Of a stretch of DNA of 64,000 nt, positions 5,674-11,143 are shown piece after piece; within the stretch, counting starts at the first letter, position 1; every line of letters starts with the position of its first letter. A program made the translations under genes and the position numbers. This stretch comes from a virus, in IMG/VR virus record IMGVR_UViG_3300044825_001572, positions 1-64,000 of that record, one strand, 5' to 3'. The notes beneath the pieces are model-generated. The model was given only the letters and a program-made list of their open reading frames with translations. It did not search any database and had not been told where the DNA came from.

Positions 5674-5848
5674 CAGGTAAAGAGGCAATAAGTTTTACGA
5701 TATGATAGTATTGTTTATAATGGTCTGAATAATTGAAATCTATCTCGGCATCTTCTTTTGTTAGGTAAATGACTTGATTACTCTTATGAAGGTCAGCATA
5801 AACTTTATTATCCTGCCTTTTGAGCATTATGGTATAAAAAATAGTCAT
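5666..5848 (-). CDS. Hypothetical protein, 60 aa
   Basis: Starts MTIFYTIMLKRQDNKVYADL and ends KLIASLPDD. Aromatic centre (FNYSDHYKQYYHIV). Overlaps genes on both sides by a few bases. No family recognised. Confidence 0.6.
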   Translation of the reverse strand: MTIFYTIMLKRQDNKVYADLHKSNQVIYLTKEDAEIDFNYSDHYKQYYHIVKLIASLPDD

Positions 5849-6126
5849 ACCAACTCCAATCGTGAATTACCATTTACATCAAAAATTACTTTGACCTGAT
5901 ATTCGTGAGATGCGTTGATTCTCCACATAGCATCTTTAAATTCTTGAGTTTCTTTTTCTGGATACTTGGGAACAAGTTTGAAGTTCTCATCGTATTCATT
6001 ACAATCAACATCACCAAGATAATGAAGATTTAGGAAACGACGAAGTTGTTGCTTTTGTTCGTGGTCAAGTTGAATTCGTACAAATGTAATGAATTCGTTT
6101 GATACTTTAGGTTCTTGTTCAGTCAT
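5845..6126 (-). CDS. Hypothetical protein, 93 aa
   Basis: Starts MTEQEPKVSNEFITFVRIQL; continues with a basic helix DHEQKQQLRRFLNLHYLG and ends with beta-type VKVIFDVNGNSRLELV. The order beta-helix-beta suggests a small alpha/beta domain. Lies three bases after the next upstream gene. Function unknown. Confidence 0.65.
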   Translation of the reverse strand: MTEQEPKVSNEFITFVRIQLDHEQKQQLRRFLNLHYLGDVDCNEYDENFKLVPKYPEKETQEFKDAMWRINASHEYQVKVIFDVNGNSRLELV

Positions 6127-6129
6127 TTC

Positions 6130-6324
6130 TCAATCACAATAGTGGTAAATAGGTTCCTTATATTTTCTCAACAACCTTACTGCTTCGGTTGCCTCTTCAA
6201 GTGTCTCAAAGTTTTTATCAAGAAACAACACATATTCTTTTTGAAGAATGTTATATCGTTGAATAGCAAAGTAAGGTTTTAGAGTGTGCTTATTGAGACA
6301 CTCAGCAATTCTGTAATTGTTCAT
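6130..6324 (-). CDS. Small YRI-type hypothetical protein, 64 aa
   Basis: Starts MNNYRIAECLNKHTLKPYFA and has a C-terminal helix LEEATEAVRLLRKYK. The plan 'YRI-strand, F-x-I/P-Q strand, A..A helix, short aromatic end' matches the protein at 8055-8258, so the two are probable paralogues. Function unknown. Confidence 0.65.
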   Translation of the reverse strand: MNNYRIAECLNKHTLKPYFAIQRYNILQKEYVLFLDKNFETLEEATEAVRLLRKYKEPIYHYCD

Positions 6325-6566
6325 TTTTTCAATTCATTTAGTTCCATAATAAGATTTTGAATATCTTCTACATCTACATAAGTTCCAGAATATCCAATAT
6401 CACCATCATCACAAGTTTCATGTTCGTAAGAAAAGTTATTCAGTAGATACTCAAGAACAGCAACACACACATCTACACGGTCATTTTTTCTTGGTCGTAG
6501 AGTATATTCTTTAGTAACTTCAATCAGTCTTTGTGCATATGTATCTGGTTCTAGTGGATTATCCAT
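6321..6566 (-). CDS. Hypothetical helical protein, distant AQKIMEAF family, 81 aa
   Basis: Starts MDNPLEPDTYAQRLIEVTKE. The YAQRLIEV segment, the following VDVCVAVLEYLLNNF helix and the ending DIQNLIMELNELKK match the layout of the 3818, 4000 and 5464 proteins. An acidic CDDGDIGYSG loop sits where the 5464 protein has YDIDGDHG. Function unknown. Confidence 0.65.
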   Translation of the reverse strand: MDNPLEPDTYAQRLIEVTKEYTLRPRKNDRVDVCVAVLEYLLNNFSYEHETCDDGDIGYSGTYVDVEDIQNLIMELNELKK

Positions 6567-7007
6567 TTATACTCTCTCCATTTTAGCAAGTGGTTCAGTT
6601 CCAAATTTCATAGGAGTATCCCAAGAACATCCAATCATATTACTCCAATCTCTTGGAGAATTGAAGTCTTTTACCCAACCTTTTTCAATTGCACATTCCC
6701 AAGAAAGTTGGTGTCTCAAAACCTGATATAAATCCCAAGCAATATCATGGATTTCAGGTAATTCTGGATGACCTACACCAAAATGACGTCTCCACCCATC
6801 AATACTATCTTCAAGAATTTCAGGCATTCTTTTAGTAAGTTCATCTTGAATTTCGTGATAGACACTCCAATTAATATCTTTTTTAAGAGGAAGATGTTCA
6901 AATGCCTCACGAATTTGACCCCCTTGAATACGAGATAGAAGTTCACAAGCATCCATTATTGTTTTTGCTTGCTTTTCAGTAATAGTAAGAGTATAAGTTT
7001 TAGTCAT
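6567..7007 (-). CDS. Conserved phage hypothetical protein, 146 aa
   Basis: Starts MTKTYTLTITEKQAKTIMDA. The layout (short beta start, helix LSRIQGGQIREAFEH, a central GWRRHFGVGHPELPEIHD, then AWDLYQVLRHQLSWE and a C-terminal SWDTPMKFGTEPLAKME) resembles a hypothetical family I recall from several phage groups. No catalytic motif is apparent. Overlaps the next upstream gene by four bases. Confidence 0.75.
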   Translation of the reverse strand: MTKTYTLTITEKQAKTIMDACELLSRIQGGQIREAFEHLPLKKDINWSVYHEIQDELTKRMPEILEDSIDGWRRHFGVGHPELPEIHDIAWDLYQVLRHQLSWECAIEKGWVKDFNSPRDWSNMIGCSWDTPMKFGTEPLAKMERV

Positions 7008-7336
7008 TCTTGGGTAGTTTGATTTTGTTGCACTGATGATGTAGGTGCTGGTGGTGTAGGTGCTGGTGGTGGTAGTGTAGCAGGTTTTGGTGGTTGTACT
7101 TGGGTATCAATAGGCGGTTGTGGAAGTGTTACAGCAGAAGGTGGATTTACATTCGTCAGTTGCTTTTCAAGTCCTGAAATCTGTTGCTGAAGTTCAGTAA
7201 TATGAGTTTCGTATTTTGTATTAACTTCTTCTGTGGATTTTACTTGACTATCTTGTGCTAGTTTAAATCCCGCAATGGACGCACCAAAGATTGATGTAAG
7301 TGCTGCTACGACTGAAACAGTTTTAGAAAAACTCAT
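7004..7336 (-). CDS. Membrane-anchored coiled-coil, proline-rich protein, 110 aa
   Basis: Residues 5-25 (KTVSVVAALTSIFGASIAGF) form a signal anchor or membrane span. Residues 35-65 form a coiled coil (THITELQQQISGLEKQL). Residues 65-110 are a proline- and glutamine-rich tail. N-terminal anchor plus coiled coil resembles inner-membrane spanins and other envelope-spanning phage proteins. There is no lipobox and no lysis neighbour, so that role is only a possibility. Confidence 0.65.
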   Translation of the reverse strand: MSFSKTVSVVAALTSIFGASIAGFKLAQDSQVKSTEEVNTKYETHITELQQQISGLEKQLTNVNPPSAVTLPQPPIDTQVQPPKPATLPPPAPTPPAPTSSVQQNQTTQE

Positions 7337-7685
7337 CTTCCTCCAAATTAATAATTTCGAAGTCTTGTACTATACCACATTTAAAGTGGATTTTACATCG
7401 TTTATATGGATTATCATACACTTCAATATACTTTGTAATATAAACAGGCGTTACTTTCCCATGATTTCCATTAGGAATCCATTTAAATAATGGAAAATCA
7501 CTATTTGTTTTTATTGGGTCTGCGGTTTCACTAATGTCTACTAAAAATAATCTACCTACATTATCAATCCAATAAAAATCTAAAGTTCCACCAATACAGT
7601 CTTGGATATCTTTTGTCTGTAAGTCTTTATCTGTAAATTCTTCTCCTAGGTCAAAAGAAGATCTTATTGTGTCATAAAGTCCCAT
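7323..7685 (-). CDS. Hypothetical protein, 120 aa
   Basis: Starts MGLYDTIRSSFDLGEEFTDK. Mostly beta: strands around LDFYWIDNVGRLFLVDISE and KRCKIHFKCGIVQDFEIINL. The start MGLYDTI..S...G..F...D.QTK.. resembles a phage hypothetical family whose members begin alike, by my recollection only. Overlaps both neighbours by 14 bases. Confidence 0.65.
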   Translation of the reverse strand: MGLYDTIRSSFDLGEEFTDKDLQTKDIQDCIGGTLDFYWIDNVGRLFLVDISETADPIKTNSDFPLFKWIPNGNHGKVTPVYITKYIEVYDNPYKRCKIHFKCGIVQDFEIINLEEDEFF

Positions 7686-8052
7686 CTGTATCTATCTCCA
7701 CATCTTTTACAAGGTCAGTAAGTTCATCAAACATCTCTTTTGTAAATGGAATTGTTTTAACTTTACCAGTTTCAACATCATCAGCCATCTGCATTAGCTC
7801 TTCTAAAAAAGATTTTGGATAAATATCATCTTCAAGACTATCCCAAAAATACAAAATACATTGTTCTAATGGATCATCAGATACGAGAAGAGCATATTCT
7901 TGATAGTTGTCTAACATCAAATCTTTCCAATTCTCGAAGGCATACCAACAATTATACCACCCTTGAATAATACAGGAATTCCAGATATATTCTATCCAAG
8001 ATAACTTGGTCTTTTTTGTATTCGTTCCTAATAGGGGTCTGGAGAATACCAT
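7672..8052 (-). CDS. Hypothetical tryptophan-rich acidic protein, 126 aa
   Basis: The ATG at 8052 gives MVFSRPLLGTNTKKTKLSWI; the codons before it would need a TTG start. Rich in Trp (IWNSCIIQGWYNCWYAFENW) with an acidic C-terminus. Predicted mainly helical. Starts two bases after the 8055 gene stop. Function unknown. Confidence 0.65.
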   Translation of the reverse strand: MVFSRPLLGTNTKKTKLSWIEYIWNSCIIQGWYNCWYAFENWKDLMLDNYQEYALLVSDDPLEQCILYFWDSLEDDIYPKSFLEELMQMADDVETGKVKTIPFTKEMFDELTDLVKDVEIDTDGTL

Positions 8053-8054
8053 GA

Positions 8055-8258
8055 TCAAAAATAATGAATTTTAGTTTCTGGAGCAAGTTTTTGTTTTAAA
8101 ATAAAATCTCTAGCAGATGCTAATGAATAGAATTTAACTAATTTTGGAAAACAATCCAACTCATAAAAATTCACCCACATCCACATTTTTTTATATTGTG
8201 GTATGAAACAAATTTCTCCTGTAAAATCAGGTTTTTCTACTATACGATACTTTCTCAT
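8055..8258 (-). CDS. Small YRI-type hypothetical protein, 67 aa
   Basis: Starts MRKYRIVEKPDFTGEICFIP. Contains FIPQYKKMWMWVNF and a helix YSLASARDFILKQK. Probable paralogue of the 6130-6324 protein. Overlaps the end of the upstream membrane-protein gene by 32 bases. Function unknown. Confidence 0.65.
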   Translation of the reverse strand: MRKYRIVEKPDFTGEICFIPQYKKMWMWVNFYELDCFPKLVKFYSLASARDFILKQKLAPETKIHYF

Positions 8259-8451
8259 CTAGTATACATTTAGGTGTATTTAAATTATGTATTACACCTA
8301 CAATAATGAATGCATTAGTAATAAAATAAGAAAAGAAAATTAAAGTTCTTATAATAGCTACTTTGTCTGAGGTATGATTGCAATCAGGGTGTGATTTACT
8401 TCCCAGTGCAGAACACCAAACATACCAAAAAGACTTTTTATGCCTCTTCAT
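8227..8451 (-). CDS. Hypothetical single-span membrane protein, 74 aa
   Basis: ATG at 8451 (MKRHKKSFWYVWCSALGSKS) is preferred to a TTG at 8475. One hydrophobic span at about residues 33-56 (IIRTLIFFSYFITNAFIIVG), preceded by a His/Cys-containing loop (HPDCNHTSDK). Start overlaps the upstream gene by 14 bases. Function unknown. Confidence 0.6.
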   Translation of the reverse strand: MKRHKKSFWYVWCSALGSKSHPDCNHTSDKVAIIRTLIFFSYFITNAFIIVGVIHNLNTPKCILDEKVSYSRKT

Positions 8452-8686
8452 TTGTTCTTGGTTTGGTTTTTTCAATCTTATAATCTTTTGATTTTAACTT
8501 AAGCCTTTTTATATACTTATCTAAATGTTCTTTTACTTGAAAATAACAATACTTAGTTGATTTACCTTCTTTATGAATTAAAGTTATTGGAAAAGTAATA
8601 TGAAACGGTGCAGTTTCAATAACTACTTCTTTTGATTCTTTTGGTGGGTGTATTTTCTTTACTGGTTTCCTTTTTCTTGGAGCCAT
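8438..8686 (-). CDS. Hypothetical lysine-rich protein, 82 aa
   Basis: Starts MAPRKRKPVKKIHPPKESKE: a strongly basic, proline-containing tail of about 20 residues, then a beta strand region (FHITFPITLIHKEG) and a basic helix (EHLDKYIKRLKLKSKDYK). The tail suggests nucleic-acid or surface binding, but no domain is recognised. Its start touches the upstream gene by one base. Confidence 0.65.
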   Translation of the reverse strand: MAPRKRKPVKKIHPPKESKEVVIETAPFHITFPITLIHKEGKSTKYCYFQVKEHLDKYIKRLKLKSKDYKIEKTKPRTNEEA

Positions 8687-8883
8687 TACTTAATTTCGTA
8701 GAAATCTAAAACCTCTCGCATAGAATATTCATTCACTTCATAATAATCAGCAAGCATACTGATGCTCCATTTTTCGCAAATTCTTTTTTGTCTTAATTCT
8801 TTTTCGTTCCAATAAAAATATGGACCTAATTTTGGAGTTTTGAATAGTATAGATTTAATTTTATTTTTAATTTTTTTAATCAT
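8686..8883 (-). CDS. Small basic protein with possible helix-turn-helix, 65 aa
   Basis: Start taken at 8883 (MIKKIKNKIKSILFKTPKLG), one base after the upstream stop; ATGs at 8895 and 8907 are alternatives. The C-terminal half (KWSISMLADYYEVNEYSMRE) has the spacing of a helix-turn-helix ('W..S...LA..Y.V...T...') as in homeodomain-like or sigma-type DNA-binding modules. Possible small regulator; not proven. Confidence 0.6.
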   Translation of the reverse strand: MIKKIKNKIKSILFKTPKLGPYFYWNEKELRQKRICEKWSISMLADYYEVNEYSMREVLDFYEIK

Positions 8884-8884
8884 T

Positions 8885-9061
8885 TTAAACTTCATCAAGA
8901 CCTTCAATTTGTGATACAGGTACTATATTTCCAGCAATATTATAGATGTGCTCCCCGTTATGGACCCCCACGTAAGAAAAATCGAGGAAATCATTATCAC
9001 GAATAAGAGCTTGAAGACGATAGTGCATTAGATCCTTATGAGAAATTGAATCAATAGTCAT
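8885..9061 (-). CDS. Hypothetical protein, 58 aa
   Basis: Start chosen at 9061 (MTIDSISHKDLMHYRLQALI), which lies inside the last codons of the upstream gene; 9088 would overlap it much more. C-terminal half is beta-rich (GVHNGEHIYNIAGNIVPVSQ). No family recognised. Confidence 0.6.
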   Translation of the reverse strand: MTIDSISHKDLMHYRLQALIRDNDFLDFSYVGVHNGEHIYNIAGNIVPVSQIEGLDEV

Positions 9062-9329
9062 TTTCAATAACCCTCCAATCAAGGTCAAAATTAATTTCTT
9101 TTAGATACTCTTCAACTAGTTCTTCAATTATAGTATCCTCTGTAATATCCATATCAAAGAAATCTTCTAAATCTAAGATAGAAATGAATGCTTCAACATA
9201 ACTATCTCCATACTCAGGAGGGTCGTATTGAGTTTGATGATAAACTAGGCGAGAATTCTCTGCAATCGCCTTCACATAAACTTTTCGCTCAGCAACTGGA
9301 TAAATTTCAACAACTTCAATGATACGCAT
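9051..9329 (-). CDS. Hypothetical acidic protein, 92 aa
   Basis: Starts MRIIEVVEIYPVAERKVYVK: two beta strands, then a very acidic C-terminal half (ILDLEDFFDMDITEDTIIEE). Acidic small phage proteins can mimic nucleic acid, but nothing specific supports this. Two bases separate it from the DUF433 gene. Confidence 0.65.
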   Translation of the reverse strand: MRIIEVVEIYPVAERKVYVKAIAENSRLVYHQTQYDPPEYGDSYVEAFISILDLEDFFDMDITEDTIIEELVEEYLKEINFDLDWRVIENDY

Positions 9330-9331
9330 AA

Positions 9332-9622
9332 TTATAGAAAAATAGTTTTAGTTTCCTCGGTAAAATCTAATTCTAGATGATAGAACATTTGATAAGGTCC
9401 TTGGTAATAAAGATAAACATCTTTAAGATCATCCATAGTGAGTTCTGGATACTTTTTTAAAACATCTTCTTGGGTTGTTCCGTTGTGAGCTAGTATAGCA
9501 ATAGATTTCGTAGTAATCTCGGTTTCACGGACACAAGGAAGACCGTCACACCGACCCTTCTTAATTGTTACCCTAGGACACAAATAAGAAACTGGATATT
9601 CCTCAAGATAATTTTCAATCAT
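9332..9622 (-). CDS. DUF433-family protein, 96 aa
   Basis: Residues 16-75 match the DUF433 pattern 'PR(I/V)T(I)..G.C.G.PC(I/V)R.T.I....I...L..G.....(I/V)L..YP.L...D(I/L)...L.Y': here PRVTIKKGRCDGLPCVRETE, then AHNGTTQEDVLKKYPELTMD. In bacteria this family is a small winged-helix-like DNA-binding protein, often the antitoxin partner of PIN-type toxins. No toxin gene is adjacent, so it may act as an orphan antitoxin or regulator. Overlaps the next gene by eight bases. Confidence 0.8.
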   Translation of the reverse strand: MIENYLEEYPVSYLCPRVTIKKGRCDGLPCVRETEITTKSIAILAHNGTTQEDVLKKYPELTMDDLKDVYLYYQGPYQMFYHLELDFTEETKTIFL

Positions 9623-9854
9623 TTTTCATTAATTCTTTTTCAAGTTCTTTTGCTAATTTAGCGTATTCTCTTTCTTTTAAGAAATTTGTAATTGGATTTC
9701 TTGGATGAAATCTAATCATCCAAAAAAATCTTTCTATATTAACTCTCATTAGTTTAAAAATAAGAGTGATATAATCTCCAACATTTTTATCTACAATAAT
9801 GATGTAAGCTATTATTGCGGTTAGTAATAATGCTGAAGATTGATATGGATCCAT
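9615..9854 (-). CDS. Single-span membrane protein, 79 aa
   Basis: Starts MDPYQSSALLLTAIIAYIII: an N-terminal membrane span (residues 7-24), a second weaker hydrophobic stretch (YITLIFKLMRVNIERFFWMI) and a basic amphipathic tail (HPRNPITNFLKEREYAKLAK). I recall similar proteins as common hypothetical genes of T4-like cyanophages. Likely inner-membrane; role unknown. Confidence 0.7.
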   Translation of the reverse strand: MDPYQSSALLLTAIIAYIIIVDKNVGDYITLIFKLMRVNIERFFWMIRFHPRNPITNFLKEREYAKLAKELEKELMKND

Positions 9855-9860
9855 TTTAAT

Positions 9861-10094
9861 TTATGCTGCAATTGGTTCGTCATTAAAATTGGGAATATAT
9901 AAATCCCAAGTAAGTTGCATATCTTCTAGAAAATAGCAAAGTTCATCTTCATCTTCTGGAAGAATTTGACCCGACTGAAGAATAAATTCGGTAATTCCTA
10001 GATATTCTTCACCATCTTCAGTTTTTACAGTTGCTACAACTTCAATATGATTTTTAATTTGATGAATTTCTTCAATTAGTTTTACAAAAATCAT
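9861..10094 (-). CDS. Hypothetical acidic protein, 77 aa
   Basis: Starts MIFVKLIEEIHQIKNHIEVV. Beta strands VVATVKTEDGEEYLGITEFI are followed by an acidic stretch (PEDEDELCYFLEDMQ). Start overlaps the upstream stop by four bases. No family recognised. Confidence 0.65.
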   Translation of the reverse strand: MIFVKLIEEIHQIKNHIEVVATVKTEDGEEYLGITEFILQSGQILPEDEDELCYFLEDMQLTWDLYIPNFNDEPIAA

Positions 10095-10291
10095 TTTATT
10101 TTTTTTAACTCCTGAGTAATAAATGTTTTTGCAGTTTTAATATTTCTACAGGTTCTTATTTGTTTTCCATTGTGGATAATAACAAATTGTCCTTTGTGGT
10201 AAGGAACTGCTGCAAAAGTTCCACACTTTGTAACATAACCTAGACTTTCATCCTCGTCAACTTGAGGTTCTAGAAATTTTACTGTGGGCAT
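10091..10291 (-). CDS. Hypothetical protein, 66 aa
   Basis: Starts MPTVKFLEPQVDEDESLGYV. Predicted small beta sheet (GTFAAVPYHKGQFVIIHNGK) closed by a basic helix (NIKTAKTFITQELKKIK). Shares one base with the upstream stop (TAATG). Function unknown. Confidence 0.65.
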   Translation of the reverse strand: MPTVKFLEPQVDEDESLGYVTKCGTFAAVPYHKGQFVIIHNGKQIRTCRNIKTAKTFITQELKKIK

Positions 10292-10431
10292 TATCGTGAA
10301 TAATCATCCATCTCAACATCAAATTCATCTTGAAAATCTTCAGGATTAATCCCAAGATATTCTAGAAATTCATTATAGTATTGAGGTTTTTCAATAAAAT
10401 CTTTTAGAGGGCTTTCTAATTCTTTAGTCAT
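10291..10431 (-). CDS. Hypothetical protein, 46 aa
   Basis: Reads MTKELESPLKDFIEKPQYYN and ends DEFDVEMDDYSR. Acidic. Coupled to both neighbours by one-base overlaps (TGATG upstream, TAATG downstream), strong evidence that it is translated. Function unknown. Confidence 0.65.
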   Translation of the reverse strand: MTKELESPLKDFIEKPQYYNEFLEYLGINPEDFQDEFDVEMDDYSR

Positions 10432-10562
10432 CAGTAACCTCCAAAGCGATTAGCCATTTCTTCCATTCTGTCTTGACGATACTCTTCTTCTGGCTCTTCT
10501 TGTTCTTCTAAATTTTCGTAAAGTAACTCTGGCTCTTGTTCTAGATAGGTTTCGTAAAACAT
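10431..10562 (-). CDS. Hypothetical acidic protein, first gene of left cluster, 43 aa
   Basis: Reads MFYETYLEQEPELLYENLEE, then QEEPEEEYRQDRMEEMANRF. Almost half of the residues are Glu. First gene after the promoter at 10603-10631. No ribosome-binding site is obvious in the 35-base leader. Its stop is fused to the next start (TGATG). Confidence 0.6.
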   Translation of the reverse strand: MFYETYLEQEPELLYENLEEQEEPEEEYRQDRMEEMANRFGGY

Positions 10563-10602
10563 AGTGAAGTTGTTGGGGGAACAGATTTATTTAGGCTTTT
10601 TA

Positions 10603-10631
10603 AGTGTAACAGAGAGGTCTAGATAAGTCAA
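10603..10631 (-). promoter_or_regulatory. Sigma70-like promoter of the left gene cluster
   Basis: Minus strand TTGACT (10626-10631), exactly 17 bases, TACACT (10603-10608). Start expected near 10596, some 35 bases before the first ATG (10562). It lies three bases beyond the U-run of the preceding terminator. Likely early promoter for the small-gene train. Confidence 0.65.
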
Positions 10632-10633
10632 GA

Positions 10634-10662
10634 CAAAAAAAGAGGGGCTCACCAGACCCCTC
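10634..10662 (-). terminator. Strong terminator, second of a tandem pair
   Basis: Minus strand GAGGGG-(nine bases)-CCCCTC followed by seven T. Separates the structural region on the right from the small-gene cluster. Sits directly against promoter 10603-10631. Confidence 0.85.
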
Positions 10663-10702
10663 CATACATCCTCTTTTTCCTTCTTGCTTTTTACTCAAAC
10701 AC

Positions 10703-10747
10703 AAAAAGGGTCTCTAATTCACAAAGTTGCTATGAATTTTCAAGACC
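10703..10747 (-). terminator. Long-hairpin terminator, first of a tandem pair
   Basis: Minus strand GGTCTT...GAGACC (six pairs, one G-T) with an inner AATTCA/TGAATT stem (six pairs), followed by CTTTTT. Together with 10634-10662 it gives a double stop for leftward transcription out of the structural region. A weak promoter match at 10753-10781 would start right at the base of this hairpin and could yield a short structured RNA; this is uncertain. Confidence 0.7.
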
Positions 10748-10912
10748 TTCATAACATACCAGAAGTATTGATAATAGTCAAGTATTAAGAAATGTTACAA
10801 TATACTAAAGAACTACTTGACAGAATTGAATAAATCGGTGACAATATATCTGTTGGTTGATGAAGGTAATTAAATATTAAATTAATTAATAAGATTAAAG
10901 AATACTTAAGAC

Positions 10913-10939
10913 TGTCCGAAGGACAATCCCGAAGGGATT
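10913..10939 (-). terminator. Two adjacent small hairpins after the 50-aa gene
   Basis: Two perfect short stems side by side: TGTCC/GGACA (10913-10925) and AATCCC/GGGATT (10925-10939 by plus coordinates), both with the loop TTC on the minus strand. They lie seven bases beyond the stop of the coiled-coil gene. No long U-run, so they may be RNA-stabilising or a weak terminator. Confidence 0.5.
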
Positions 10940-10945
10940 TAATTA

Positions 10946-11098
10946 TTATTCTTCTAGCTCATTAAGGGCTTCTAGTGCTCCTTGGACTTTAAGAAATTCT
11001 TCTTTCTTTTGATTAAATTGTTGTTCTAAAGAAATTAGCTCATCACGAAGATTATTAGCTTTTTCTGTGAGTAATTCAGTCATTTTAGATTTTTCCAT
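10946..11098 (-). CDS. Small coiled-coil protein, 50 aa
   Basis: Reads MEKSKMTELLTEKANNLRDE, then LISLEQQFNQKKEEFLKVQG and ends ALEALNELEE. Leucine/isoleucine heptads along the whole length give a single coiled coil; similar 45-50-residue proteins are, as I recall, common in cyanomyoviruses. A start at the sixth codon (MTELL, 11083) is equally likely. Own promoter upstream and hairpins downstream suggest an independent short transcript. Function unknown. Confidence 0.65.
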   Translation of the reverse strand: MEKSKMTELLTEKANNLRDELISLEQQFNQKKEEFLKVQGALEALNELEE

Positions 11099-11113
11099 AA
11101 GTAAAAAATTGAT

Positions 11114-11143
11114 ATAGTAAATTCTACAATTTTATATAGTCAA
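11114..11143 (-). promoter_or_regulatory. Possible sigma70-like promoter before the 50-aa gene
   Basis: Minus strand TTGACT (11138-11143), 18 bases, TACTAT (11114-11119). The -35 box begins right after the stop of the giant fibre gene. Predicted start near 11107 leaves a short leader. AT-rich context makes chance matches possible. Confidence 0.45.

Larger units (their letters stand above)
10563..10945. other. Non-coding spacer between small-gene cluster and fibre genes
   Basis: The largest gene-free stretch. From left to right it holds the 35-base leader and promoter of the small-gene cluster, terminator 10634-10662, a second long hairpin terminator at 10703-10747, and a possible minus-strand promoter (TTGACT-N17-TATGTT, 10753-10781). 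About 130 bases of AT-rich sequence follow with nothing recognised, then paired small hairpins at 10913-10939. No open reading frame with supporting signals is seen. Confidence 0.7.

Noticed and set aside
7004-7336. Lipoprotein o-spanin
   Set aside because: There is no cysteine and no lipobox; only an inner-membrane anchor is plausible.
8227-8475. Start at 8475 for the membrane protein
   Set aside because: It would need a TTG codon with large overlap into the upstream gene; ATG at 8451 gives the usual short overlap.
10563-10945. tRNA gene or replication origin in the largest gap
   Set aside because: The hairpins are terminators; no cloverleaf, no TTC-loop/anticodon pattern, and no iteron or AT-rich unwinding pattern beyond the general AT bias.
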